From Pseudomonas sp. NC02 (lineage in GTDB: Bacteria; Pseudomonadota; Gammaproteobacteria; Pseudomonadales; Pseudomonadaceae): a DNA stretch of 64,000 nt. Shown here piece by piece: positions 53,475 to 61,869 of the stretch. The DNA is taken from positions 5,270,001 to 5,334,000 of the forward strand of contig NZ_CP025624.1 in NCBI RefSeq assembly GCF_002874965.1, read 5' to 3'. Position 1 is the stretch's first letter. Each line of letters opens with the position of its first letter. The notes under the pieces were generated by a model that did not search any database, was not told the DNA's origin, and worked only from the letters and a program-made list of their open reading frames with translations. Made by a program: the position numbers and the translations under genes.

Positions 53475-54077
53475 ATGAAGCTGTATTTTTCCCCGAATGC
53501 CTGTTCCCTCGCCTCCCATATCGCGCTGCGGGAATTGGCCCTGCCGTTTGAATTGATTCGCGTCGACAACCAGAAAAAGCTCACGGCTGACGGTGATGAT
53601 TTCCTGCAGATCAATCCCAAGGGCTATGTAGCCGCACTGCAACTGGACAACGGCGAGGTACTGACCGAAGGTGCCGCCATCCTGCAATACCTGGCCGACC
53701 GGGTACCCGCAGCGGGCCTGGCGCCGGCCAATGGCAGCTGGGAGCGGGTGCGTTTGCAGGAGTGGCTGAACTATGTCTCCAGCGAGATTCATGGCGGGCT
53801 GGGAGTGTTGTTCAAGGACGCGATTCCCGATGAGGTGAAGGCGCTGTTCAAGGCCACGCTGTTCAAGCGCTTTGCGATTCTGGTGCAGACCCTGGAGCGC
53901 CAGGATTACCTGCTGGGCGCGCAGTACTCGGTGGCGGATGCGTACCTGTTTGTGGTGCTGCGCTGGGCGGGGTTGTTTGATATCGACTTGCAGCAGTGGC
54001 CGGCGTTGGCGAAGTTTCAGCAGCGGGTCGGTGAACGCCCGGCAGTGATTGCTGCCTTGGCCGCTGAAAATCCATGA
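53475..54077 (+). CDS. gstA: Glutathione S-transferase, beta class
   Basis: The 200-residue protein has the beta-class start MKLYFSPNACSLASHIAL, with the catalytic Cys10, then INPKGYVAALQL and LTEGAAILQYLADR in the glutathione site, and an all-helical C-terminal domain with YSVADAYLFVVLRW. GGAGTTGTCC precedes the ATG. It conjugates glutathione to electrophiles or protects against oxidative damage. It is divergent from a LysR gene. Confidence 0.92.
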   Translation: MKLYFSPNACSLASHIALRELALPFELIRVDNQKKLTADGDDFLQINPKGYVAALQLDNGEVLTEGAAILQYLADRVPAAGLAPANGSWERVRLQEWLNYVSSEIHGGLGVLFKDAIPDEVKALFKATLFKRFAILVQTLERQDYLLGAQYSVADAYLFVVLRWAGLFDIDLQQWPALAKFQQRVGERPAVIAALAAENP

Positions 54078-54094
54078 CCTGAAATGCGATCAAC

Positions 54095-54167
54095 CTGTAG
54101 GAGCTGGCTTGCCTGCGATAGCGATGGTGAATCCAACACCGCTATCGCAGGCAAGCCAGCTCCCACA
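54095..54167. repeat. REP doublet, GAGCTGGCTTGCCTGCG type
   Basis: Arms match those at 25730 and 35707, with a short variable centre. It separates the GST gene from the convergent HAL-family gene. Confidence 0.9.
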
Positions 54168-54183
54168 TTGGGTCTTCATAGTT

Positions 54184-55578
54184 TTAGAGAATGGGTTTCA
54201 AGCCATCGTTTTCGATGAATGCGCTTAACGCCAACACATCCACCGACCCCGAACGATCCTGATCCAGGTGCGCCACCTGGCGGCGCACCGCCTGATGAAT
54301 ACGCCGGGTGCCCTGCCCCAGTTGAACCGTGCCGCACAGGTCCACCGCCTGCGCCGCCACGATCAACTCAATGCTGCCCAGCCACACCACGCGCTGCACC
54401 AGTTGCCGGGTTTTCTCGACCACCGCCAGCGCCTGCCCCGCATAATCTTCCACGCGATCCGCTACCGGCACGCTCACCGCCGGGATCGGATTGGCCAAGT
54501 GCCCGATCTCCGCCACCAACGCCGAACCGGTGCGCTGCAAGGCGGCCATGCCCACGTGCCCGGGCTGGTCGATCAGAAAGCGCGGCAGTTCACTGGAAGC
54601 CGGCGACAGCAACTTGGCAATCCGCTCGGCGCTGCACACCGCCACACGGCTCAACGCCAGGCCCAAGCCTTCGGCCGCCAGCGCGAGATGGGTGCTGTCG
54701 AAATTGGCCGTGGCCAGCACCAACGCGTCTTCGCTGATCAACGCCGGATTGTCCGCGCCGCTGGCCAGTTCCAGTTCGATCAACTCGCGTAACGCCTGCA
54801 CTGCCTGTTGTGCCGCGCCTTGAACCACCGTGGCACAGCGAAAGCTCAGCGGGTCCTGTAGCCGACGCGGGTTATCGGCCAATTCGCCGCCCGCCAGCAA
54901 TTCCAGCAACGTCGCTGATTGCCCGCTTTGCCCCGGCGCCGGGCGCAACCGCGAAGCCCAAGGCTGGAACGGACTGAGGTTGGCCCGATAGCCTTCACAC
55001 GACAACGCCAGCCCCGCCAACACGGCCTGCAATGCCTGTTCGGCCTCGGCCACCAGCAACGCGCCAAGGCCGATGCTCGCGGAGTTGGCCGACACCAGCG
55101 CCAGGCCATCCTTGCCCGTCAATGGCACGTTCAGCGCCAGACTCAAATGCGCCAACGGCGCCAGGTCGCTCTCACCCAGCGAGCCGAGCAACGGCACCGC
55201 GGGCTCCATGCCGCAGTTGAGTAACGCCAACAGCGCCTGCGCTGCACCCGGCGAAATACCCGAACGCCCCTGGGCCAACCCCGCCAAGCGGGCTGCGGTG
55301 ATCGCGCGTAATTCCTCACGCTTGGCCAGGCGGCCAACGCCCACCGCACGCCCCAAAGGAATGTTTGCCTGCACCGGCGCAACCTGCGTATCCACCGCCG
55401 CACCGAGGCCGGTGGTCACCCCGTAAATCGGCGTGCCTTCAGCCACCAGACGCAGCAACAGTCGATGCCCTTCGTCGATACGTTGGCGGGCCGCATCGCT
55501 GAAGTCAGCCGGTGCGTCTTGGCGGGCAATCGACAGCAAATCCTCAACCGTCAAACCGGCGGGATCGAAGTGAATCAT
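54184..55578 (-). CDS. HAL/PAL-family ammonia-lyase homologue lacking a normal MIO triad
   Basis: The 464-residue protein has the HAL fold signatures: PIYGVTTGLGAAVDT with the catalytic Tyr, and SDLAPLAHLSL. In active members the MIO cofactor forms from Ala-Ser-Gly in a GASGDLAPLAH motif. Here the same place (residues 135-138) reads G-E-S-D, so the Ala is Glu and the Gly is absent; I checked the bases. A classical lyase reaction is therefore doubtful. Its start overlaps the stop of the ornithine-cyclodeaminase-family gene (ATGA), so they are co-translated. Confidence 0.85.
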   Translation of the reverse strand: MIHFDPAGLTVEDLLSIARQDAPADFSDAARQRIDEGHRLLLRLVAEGTPIYGVTTGLGAAVDTQVAPVQANIPLGRAVGVGRLAKREELRAITAARLAGLAQGRSGISPGAAQALLALLNCGMEPAVPLLGSLGESDLAPLAHLSLALNVPLTGKDGLALVSANSASIGLGALLVAEAEQALQAVLAGLALSCEGYRANLSPFQPWASRLRPAPGQSGQSATLLELLAGGELADNPRRLQDPLSFRCATVVQGAAQQAVQALRELIELELASGADNPALISEDALVLATANFDSTHLALAAEGLGLALSRVAVCSAERIAKLLSPASSELPRFLIDQPGHVGMAALQRTGSALVAEIGHLANPIPAVSVPVADRVEDYAGQALAVVEKTRQLVQRVVWLGSIELIVAAQAVDLCGTVQLGQGTRRIHQAVRRQVAHLDQDRSGSVDVLALSAFIENDGLKPIL

Positions 55579-56579
55579 GCCCAGCGCAACCGCTGGCCGA
55601 TCCCCAGGCGTCTGGATTTTTCCAGCAGTGCGTGGCCCAGGGCGATATCGCTGAGGCTCAAGCCACGGTGCCAGAACAGGATGGTTTCCTCGGGGGTTTC
55701 CCGGCCGGTCTTCAAGCCGGCCACGATCTGCCCCAACTCGGCATGCAAGGTCTCGGCGCTGAGTTTTCCGGCGTCGACATGGGCGCGCAATGCGCCGAAC
55801 ATCCCGCCCTTGCACTGGCCCCAGTCGTCCACCACCAGCTTGTGCATGATGTCGGTCAACGACAGTTCCACCGCGCTCATGGTGCCGTAGGGCACGACGA
55901 AGGCACCGGGCTTGATCCACTCGGTGTGCAGCAACGGTTGCGGCTGATCCAGGCGTGAAGCTTCCACCACGATGTCGGCGCCGCGCACCGTGGACTCCCA
56001 GTCGTCGGTGACAATCACCGGCTTGCCGAGGTCGCGGCGCAGGCGTTCGGCGAAGGCTTCGCGGCTTTCACTGCGGCGCGAGTGCACGCGGATTTCGTCG
56101 AAGTCGAACAGGTGGTCCAGCAGCCGCACGTTCCAATACGCCGTGCCACGGGCACCGATGTGCGCGAGGATTTTGCTGTCGGGACGGGCCAGGTATTTGG
56201 CACCGATGGCGGTGACGGCGCCGGTGCGCATGTCGGTAATCGCCGAGGCGTCGAGGATGGCCTTGGGGATGCCGGTGGCCGGGTCCAGCAGATTGAGAAT
56301 CGCCAGTTCCGAGGGCAGGCCCTTGCGGTAGTTATCGACAAAGTCGCCCACCACCTTGACCCCGGCGTAGCCGATTGCGCCGCCCAATACACCGCGCAGC
56401 ACGTTGAAGTGGCCGTTGATTTCACCGCCGGGAATCAGGTGCATGCGCGGCTCGATCACCGCCTCGCTGCGGCCCTGGATGGCCAGGCTGGATTCGATGG
56501 CGTTGAGGATTTCGTCGTTGGTCAGGGCCAGTTCGTCGATGTCCAGGCCGTTGAGGAAGTCGATGTAGATCGGTTGCAT
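55575..56579 (-). CDS. Ornithine cyclodeaminase/mu-crystallin family protein
   Basis: The 334-residue protein has the OCD-family order: RMHLIPGGEINGHFNVLRGVLG, GIPKAILDASAITDMRTGAVTAIGAKYLA with the substrate-binding region, and the NAD-binding SKILAHIGARGTAYWNVRLL. In this family the enzymes are cyclodeaminases, opine-type or imine dehydrogenases. It is followed by the HAL-family homologue with a 4-bp overlap. It could supply or consume an imino/amino acid for its partner. Confidence 0.88.
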   Translation of the reverse strand: MQPIYIDFLNGLDIDELALTNDEILNAIESSLAIQGRSEAVIEPRMHLIPGGEINGHFNVLRGVLGGAIGYAGVKVVGDFVDNYRKGLPSELAILNLLDPATGIPKAILDASAITDMRTGAVTAIGAKYLARPDSKILAHIGARGTAYWNVRLLDHLFDFDEIRVHSRRSESREAFAERLRRDLGKPVIVTDDWESTVRGADIVVEASRLDQPQPLLHTEWIKPGAFVVPYGTMSAVELSLTDIMHKLVVDDWGQCKGGMFGALRAHVDAGKLSAETLHAELGQIVAGLKTGRETPEETILFWHRGLSLSDIALGHALLEKSRRLGIGQRLRWA

Positions 56580-56627
56580 GGTCTGCTCACTGATGGGTTG
56601 CGAAGGTCGATGCTGAAGATGCTTTTA

Positions 56628-56885
56628 TGGGGTGAGGGAGATTGCTTTGGGGAGGGAGCTTGTTGTGGTGAAGGAGCTTGTTGTGGTGAGGAGCTTGCTG
56701 TGGCGAGGGAGCTTGCTCCCGCTGGAGTGCGCAGCGCTCCCGCTTTTTTTGGGGCCGCTACGCAGCCCAGCGGGAGCAAGCTCCCTCGCCACAGCAAGCT
56801 CCCTCGCCACAACAGCTCTTTCCCTAAAGCAAGCTCCCTTGCCACAGCAAACTCCCCCCCACAGCAAGCTCCCTTGCCACAGGGA
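56628..56885. repeat. Array of palindromic AGGGAGCTTGCT units
   Basis: The 310-bp spacer between the OCD-family gene and the sulfonate-binding-protein gene has no plausible gene. It holds seven or more copies of GGGAGCTTGCTGTGGCGA-like and complementary GCAAGCTCCCTCGCCACAG units, with a larger hairpin built on GCTCCCGCTTTTTTTGGGGCC in the middle. The same units occur at 58866 and 19422. The array interrupts an otherwise tight cluster and could weaken read-through. Confidence 0.85.
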
Positions 56886-56890
56886 TCAAG

Positions 56891-57817
56891 TTAAGGGGCC
56901 TTGAACACAACCTGCTGCACATCGACCTTTTTCGGGATCAGGCCGTTGGCAAAAAACGCGTCGGCCGTACGTTGCTGGTTGGCGATATCCACCGCTTCCA
57001 ATGGCCGGCTCGGCGTCGGCGAGCGGTGCTGGAAGTAACTCTCCACCACCGCCGGCTGCAAGCCCAATGTCTTGGCCATCAGCGCGACGCTTTCATCATG
57101 CTGGTCCAGCGACAACCGCTGCGCCTGGGCAAACACCTTGAGAATCGCCGCAATCGCCTGCGGGTGCTGCTTGGCAAACGGCCCGCTGGCGATGAAGAAA
57201 CTGCCCGCCGGGTTCAGCCCCTGGCCATCCCCCAGCACCTTCGCCGAACCGTCCACCACGGCCGCCGAGTAGTACGGGTCCCACACCACCCAGGCGTCGA
57301 CCTTGCCTTGTTCAAACGCGGCACGGCCGTCGGAGGGCGACAGGTACACCACGTTCACGTCCTTCCACTGCAAGCCGGCACGCAGCAAACTTTTGAGGAA
57401 CAGGTTGTGGGCGCTGGAACCCTTGAGCAACGCCACGCGCTTGCCCTTGAGTTCGGCCACGCTTTGCACGGTGCTGTCCTTGGGCAGCAGGATGGCTTCG
57501 GTGCGCCCGTCATTGGGCTCGACGCCGATGTAGCGAATGTCGATGCCGGCAGCCTGGGCGAAGATCGGCGGGATGTCGCCGATATTGCCGATGTCGATGC
57601 TGCCGCCATTTAGGGCTTCGATCAGCGGCGGGCCGCCGAGGAATTCGATCCACTCGACCTTGGTGCCCGGCAACCCTTGCTCGAACAGGTGATGCTCACG
57701 GGCGAGCACCATGCTCACCGAGCTTTTCTGGTAGCCGACGCGCAGGGTGGCCGGTTCTGCCGCCAGCAGCGGCCCGGCGCACAGTGCCAGCAGTGTGGCT
57801 GCGATGAGCTTGCGCAT
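56891..57817 (-). CDS. Aliphatic-sulfonate-type ABC binding protein (SsuA/TauA-like)
   Basis: The start at 57817 has AGGAGAG 7 bases upstream. The 308-residue precursor has a signal peptide (MRKLIAATLLALCAGPLLA) and the SsuA-type pattern: LRVGYQKSSVSMVLAREHHLFE, EFLGGPPLIEALNGGSIDIGNIGDIPPIFAQ and WDPYYSAAV. It binds a small anion, possibly a sulfonate or related amide/acid. It overlaps the betaine-type binding protein gene by one base (TGATG). No permease or ATPase gene is nearby, so it may share another transporter. Confidence 0.9.
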   Translation of the reverse strand: MRKLIAATLLALCAGPLLAAEPATLRVGYQKSSVSMVLAREHHLFEQGLPGTKVEWIEFLGGPPLIEALNGGSIDIGNIGDIPPIFAQAAGIDIRYIGVEPNDGRTEAILLPKDSTVQSVAELKGKRVALLKGSSAHNLFLKSLLRAGLQWKDVNVVYLSPSDGRAAFEQGKVDAWVVWDPYYSAAVVDGSAKVLGDGQGLNPAGSFFIASGPFAKQHPQAIAAILKVFAQAQRLSLDQHDESVALMAKTLGLQPAVVESYFQHRSPTPSRPLEAVDIANQQRTADAFFANGLIPKKVDVQQVVFKAP

Positions 57818-58830
57818 CAGAGACTCTCCTTGACCTTGGCCGCGACGTCCGCCGGCACCCATTGCTGCCAGACCTGCGGCTGTTCTTTCAGGAACGCTTC
57901 GGCCACCTGGCGCGGCGCGGTGCGTTTCTCGGCCATTTGCGCGAGGATGCCGTTGAGCAGGTCAATCGGCAGGTCGACTTTTTCAAAGAACGTCACCAGT
58001 TGCGGGTACTGCGCCTTGAACGGCGCCGACACGCCAATCGCCAGGTGCGCTGGCATCGAACGAGTACCGATGGGGTGCGGGTTGTTGGCGTCGGCCAGGG
58101 TCTTCCAGGCTTCGGCGTTGAACGGTGGTTCTTCCAGTTTGATCAACTTGAAGCGCCCCAGCAGTGGCGTCGGCGACCAGTAGTAGAACAGCACCGGCTT
58201 GCCGCGACGGATCGAGGATGCAACCTCGGCATCCAGCGCCGCGCCGGAACCGGTGCGGAAGTTGACGTAGGTGTCGGTCAGGCCATAGGCCTTGAGCTTC
58301 TGGCTGTTGACGATCTCCGAGGTCCAGCCGGTGGGGCTGTTGAGGAAGCGCCCACGGGTCGGGTCTTCGGGGTCGCGGAACACGTCTTTGTAGCGGGCCA
58401 GGTCGGCGACGGATTTAAGCTCCGGGGCCAGGGGTTTGATGCCCCGTTCGGCGTCGCCCTTGATCACGTACTCCGGCACCCACCAGCCTTCGGTGGCGCC
58501 TTTGACGGTGTCGCCCAGGCCGAACACCTTACCTTCGCTTTCGGCCTTGACCCACGCCGGACTGCGCCCGGCCCACTCTTCGCCGATCACCTGGATATCG
58601 TCCTTGGCCAGGGCGGCCTCCAGGCTCACGGTGCTGCCGGGCAAGGTGTCGGTGGGCAGGCCATAGCCTTTCTCGACGATCAGGCGCAGCACTTCGGTGA
58701 TCAGGCTGCCGCTTTCCCAGGTGATGTCACCGAAGTGGATCGGTTTGGCAGGTTCGGCGGCCGTGGCTGATTGTGCCAGGACGGTGAGTGCCAATAGCGA
58801 GCCACCGAGCAGGTTCTTGATTGTTTTCAT
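57817..58830 (-). CDS. Glycine-betaine-type ABC binding protein (ProX/OpuAC)
   Basis: The 337-residue precursor has a signal peptide (MKTIKNLLGGSLLALTVLAQSATA) and an OpuAC fold: IHFGDITWESGSLITEVLRLIVEKGYGLPTDTLPGSTVSLEAALAKDDIQVIGEEW. Aromatic residues for a quaternary-amine cage are present (WWVPEYV, FYYWSPTPLL). It probably binds a betaine-like or amino-acid-derived ligand. It is the gene before the SsuA-like protein, with the TonB receptor upstream; there is no matching permease. Confidence 0.88.
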   Translation of the reverse strand: MKTIKNLLGGSLLALTVLAQSATAAEPAKPIHFGDITWESGSLITEVLRLIVEKGYGLPTDTLPGSTVSLEAALAKDDIQVIGEEWAGRSPAWVKAESEGKVFGLGDTVKGATEGWWVPEYVIKGDAERGIKPLAPELKSVADLARYKDVFRDPEDPTRGRFLNSPTGWTSEIVNSQKLKAYGLTDTYVNFRTGSGAALDAEVASSIRRGKPVLFYYWSPTPLLGRFKLIKLEEPPFNAEAWKTLADANNPHPIGTRSMPAHLAIGVSAPFKAQYPQLVTFFEKVDLPIDLLNGILAQMAEKRTAPRQVAEAFLKEQPQVWQQWVPADVAAKVKESL

Positions 58831-58865
58831 GTGTTACCTCGTGGTGATTCCATGAAGAGTGCTCT

Positions 58866-58962
58866 TGTGGCGAGGGAGCTTGCTCCCGCTGGACTGCGCA
58901 GCAGGCCCAAAGTGCTTGGGGCCGCTACGCGCCCCAGCGGGAGCAAGCTCCCTCGCCACAGG
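58866..58962. repeat. Palindromic unit, AGGGAGCTTGCTCCCGCTGG type
   Basis: GTGGCGAGGGAGCTTGCTCCCGCTGG and its complement flank a central GGGGCCGCTACGCGCCCC-type hairpin, giving a 95-bp inverted element between the TonB receptor gene and the binding-protein genes. It is of the same family as the array at 56628. Confidence 0.85.
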
Positions 58963-58976
58963 TTTTGCATCAGGGT

Positions 58977-61616
58977 TTAAAAGTCATAACTGAGCCGCGT
59001 GTAGTAAAACGCCCCTTCCGGCGCCGTCGGCGACAGGTAGCTGTATTGCTGGCCCGGGGTCTGGCGCAAACGGGTGTTGTAGTCGTCAGGCTTGCTGTCG
59101 AACAGGTTGTTGACGCCCACCGACACCCGCAGTTGTTTGGTGAAGGCGTAGTTCACGTCCAGGTCGGTGGTCCATTGCGCACTGAAGGTCTGGTCGTACT
59201 GGGCGTTGGCTTCGCTGGAGGCATATTTGCGGTACTTGCCGTAACGGGTTTCGTTGAGGGCAATGGTCCATTGGTTGAGCTTGTGGACCGCGCCAAACAC
59301 CAGCTTGTCTTCCGGGTAACCGTGCTCCAGGAAGCCACGGGATTCACGGGTCAGCACTTCGAAGCCGTTGGGGTTTTCGTGGACCTTTTCGATAGTGGTG
59401 CGGGCCTTGGTGTAGCCCGCCGACAGGTTCAGGTTGCCGAACTGCTCAAGGTCCAGGTTGTACTTGCCCACGATGTCGACGCCGCGGGTGCGGGTGTCGG
59501 CGGCGTTGGTCATGAACTGCGCCCAGGAGTACTGGCCGTAGCCGGCGTCCTTGAGGATCTGCTCGGCCAGCGGCCCGGAAATACCACCGCTGAACAGCAG
59601 GCGGTCACGAATCGAGATCTGGTAGGCGTCGATGGTCAGCGAGGCCTGGTCGGTTGGGCGCAGCACCAGGCCCAGGGAGAAGTTGGTGGACTTCTCGGGC
59701 TTCAGCGGCTGTGCACCGAGGGCTCGGGCGGCCGGGTTGTCGGCCGGCAGCATGCGGGTCAGCACCGGGTTGCCGTTGGCGTCGAGGTTGGTGGTGGTGG
59801 TCCAGGAGGTGCCGATCTGGCCCAGGCTGGGCGCGTGGTAGGCATTGTTGACCGTGGCCCGCAGGCCGACTTTCGGGGTGAAGTCATAGCGCGCCGAGAG
59901 TTTGCCGGTGGTGGCTGAACCGAAGTCCGAGTAGTGCTCGGTACGCCCGGCAATGCCCACCTGGAGCTTGTCGGTGACCTGGTTTTCCAGGCCGAAATAC
60001 ACGCCGCCCACATCACGCTTGAAGGTGCCGGCGTCGTCCGGGGTCAGGCCCGAAGCCTGCACCGCGCCAACCTGCACGCCGTCGATGCCACCGTAGGAAT
60101 AGGAATCGTAGTCGCCGGCCTCCAGCCGGTATTGCTCATGCCGGTAGGCAACGCCCGCCGACACGGTGAGTGGATGGCTCGACCAGTCGACGTTCAGATC
60201 CTTGGCGTAATCCAGGGTGATGTTGGTCTGGTCGTTGACCAGGGTGGCGACGTTGAACTTGGTCGGGCTGTTGATCCCGTAGCTCGGGTTGACGGTGTTG
60301 AAAGCCAGTTCGTCGTGCTCGTCGCGGCCATAGGTGGCGCTCAAATCGAAGCGGCCGATGCTCTCGTCTTCATAGCGGGTGCCGACGGTGACGGCGCCGT
60401 CTTCATAGCGATAGCGGTATTTCGGGATGGTGCCGTTGGGGTAGATCCCGGCCACGTTGTTCGGGCTGCTGGCCAGCAGCGGCGGCGTGTTGTTCACCGA
60501 AGTGTCCTGGCCGAAGGTGGCGAAACTGTAGAGGCGCCATTGGTCGTTCAGGCCGATTTCGGCGTTGGCCGCCAGGTTGTATTTGTCGCGCCCGGCACCG
60601 CCCCAGCGCGGGTCTTGTACCTGGCCGTCGGCGACGTATTTGTCGCCGATGTCATCGGGTTTGTTGTTCAGGGTGTTGAAGCTCAGGGTCAGGAAACCAT
60701 CCCCCGGCAAGCCGATGCCGTACCAGCCATCGGTGGTTTTGCTGAAGCCGTCGCCCTGGGCGTATTTGCCCAGTTGGGTGTTGATGCCGCCACCGCTGTC
60801 GCGCTCCTTGAGCACGATGTTGACCACCCCCGCCACCGCGTCCGAACCGTATTGCGCCGAGGCACCGTCGCGCAGCACTTCGACGTGGTCGATGGCGCTG
60901 ATGGGGATCATGTCGAGGTCCACCGGCTGCGCGCCAATGAACGGCACGCCACCGGAAATGTTCACCACCGCCGAGGTGTGCCGGCGCTTGCCGTTGATCA
61001 GCACCAGGGTCTGGTCCGGGGACAAGCCGCGCAGGGAGGCGCCTTTCGGGTCCTGGCCGCGGGTGGCGCTGTTGTTCTGTGGAAAGTTGAACGAGGGCAG
61101 CAGTTGGAACAGCGCCTGGTTGAGGCTGGTGGCGCCGGTTTGCTTGAGTTCCTCGGCGTTGATCACATCCACCGGGGCGCTGCTGGTGAGGGCCGTGGCG
61201 TCGCTGCGACGGGTACCGATGGCGACCACACGGTCGAGGGTCGGCGCCTGGGCTTCGGCGGTTTGCGCCTTGATGCTGTTGCTGGCAGGCGCGACTTTGG
61301 CGCCTTCCTTGATGATGAATGCACCGTCCGGGCTGACCTGGACTTGCAGGCCGGTGCCCTTGAGCGCGGCGTCTACCGCCTGTTGCGCCGACAGCGAACC
61401 GTCGACCCGCGCCGAGGAATAATTGCCCAGCTGCGGCGTGAAGGAAATCACCTGGCCGCTCTGGCGGCTGATGTTCAGCAGCACTTCGTCCAGCGGGCCG
61501 GGCGCGATGTGGTAGACCTGGCGCGCCTCTTCGGCGCTGGCAGCGAAAGACAGGAACAGACTGGCCAACGGCACCAGGGCAAAGGTTCGAAGCGGTGTAC
61601 GGTTGAATGGGCTCAC
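58977..61616 (-). CDS. TonB-dependent receptor with STN signalling domain
   Basis: The start is the GTG at 61616, with GGGGGGAG 6 bases upstream; no ATG fits better. The 879-residue precursor has a signal peptide (ending SFAASA), an STN domain (AEEARQVYHIAPGPLDEVLLNISRQSGQVISFTPQL), a plug with LVLINGKRRHTSAV and DGASAQYGSDAVAGVVNI, and a barrel that ends in YYTRLSYDF. It imports a ligand through the outer membrane and, with the FecR and FecI genes upstream, signals its presence. The ligand is not known. Confidence 0.92.
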   Translation of the reverse strand: MSPFNRTPLRTFALVPLASLFLSFAASAEEARQVYHIAPGPLDEVLLNISRQSGQVISFTPQLGNYSSARVDGSLSAQQAVDAALKGTGLQVQVSPDGAFIIKEGAKVAPASNSIKAQTAEAQAPTLDRVVAIGTRRSDATALTSSAPVDVINAEELKQTGATSLNQALFQLLPSFNFPQNNSATRGQDPKGASLRGLSPDQTLVLINGKRRHTSAVVNISGGVPFIGAQPVDLDMIPISAIDHVEVLRDGASAQYGSDAVAGVVNIVLKERDSGGGINTQLGKYAQGDGFSKTTDGWYGIGLPGDGFLTLSFNTLNNKPDDIGDKYVADGQVQDPRWGGAGRDKYNLAANAEIGLNDQWRLYSFATFGQDTSVNNTPPLLASSPNNVAGIYPNGTIPKYRYRYEDGAVTVGTRYEDESIGRFDLSATYGRDEHDELAFNTVNPSYGINSPTKFNVATLVNDQTNITLDYAKDLNVDWSSHPLTVSAGVAYRHEQYRLEAGDYDSYSYGGIDGVQVGAVQASGLTPDDAGTFKRDVGGVYFGLENQVTDKLQVGIAGRTEHYSDFGSATTGKLSARYDFTPKVGLRATVNNAYHAPSLGQIGTSWTTTTNLDANGNPVLTRMLPADNPAARALGAQPLKPEKSTNFSLGLVLRPTDQASLTIDAYQISIRDRLLFSGGISGPLAEQILKDAGYGQYSWAQFMTNAADTRTRGVDIVGKYNLDLEQFGNLNLSAGYTKARTTIEKVHENPNGFEVLTRESRGFLEHGYPEDKLVFGAVHKLNQWTIALNETRYGKYRKYASSEANAQYDQTFSAQWTTDLDVNYAFTKQLRVSVGVNNLFDSKPDDYNTRLRQTPGQQYSYLSPTAPEGAFYYTRLSYDF

Positions 61617-61713
61617 GTTGGCTCCCCCCAAGGAAACTCCTGAGCGCTGCTCCCCGCAGCGCTTACGGGAGTGATGTGGGATGGCCGGGGGAAAACTTGC
61701 AGATCGTTTGGTT

Positions 61714-61732
61714 ATGTCGATAGAACCGACAT
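61714..61732. promoter_or_regulatory. Inverted repeat upstream of TonB receptor
   Basis: ATGTCGATAGAACCGACAT has perfect 6-base arms (ATGTCG/CGACAT) with a 7-base spacer, about 100 bases upstream of the receptor start, in its promoter region. It may be a regulator's binding site; its protein is unknown. Confidence 0.45.
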
Positions 61733-61752
61733 TCGGAAACGACGCGGTCAAC

Positions 61753-61849
61753 TGTGGGAGCTGTCGAGCTTTAGCGAGGCTGCGATGGTATCGCTGCGGT
61801 ACATCTGCGAGGCCGAGGTGCTCGCATCGCAGGCAAGCCAGCTCCCACA
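61753..61849. repeat. Divergent REP doublet
   Basis: The left arm starts TGTGGGAGCTGTCGAGCTTTAGC and the right ends TCGCAGGCAAGCCAGCTCCCACA, so one arm has changed; the inner pairs of the centre (gcgatggta...tcgcatcgc) also form. It sits in the TonB receptor promoter region, between FecR and the receptor gene, unlike the other doublets, which lie after stop codons. Confidence 0.75.
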
Positions 61850-61869
61850 TTGACCGAGGTGAACCGTTT

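Noticed and set aside
55579..55920. N-terminal extension of the HAL-family gene
   Set aside because: The frame is open to 55920, but that part lies inside the OCD-family gene; the ATG at 55578 with an ATGA overlap is the natural start.
56628..56885. CRISPR-like array
   Set aside because: Units are inverted in both orientations, vary in length and lack regular unique spacers; no cas genes are nearby.
59934..61643. Long open frame antisense to the TonB receptor gene
   Set aside because: Composition is that of a GC-rich shadow frame; the opposite strand encodes a full receptor with all motifs.
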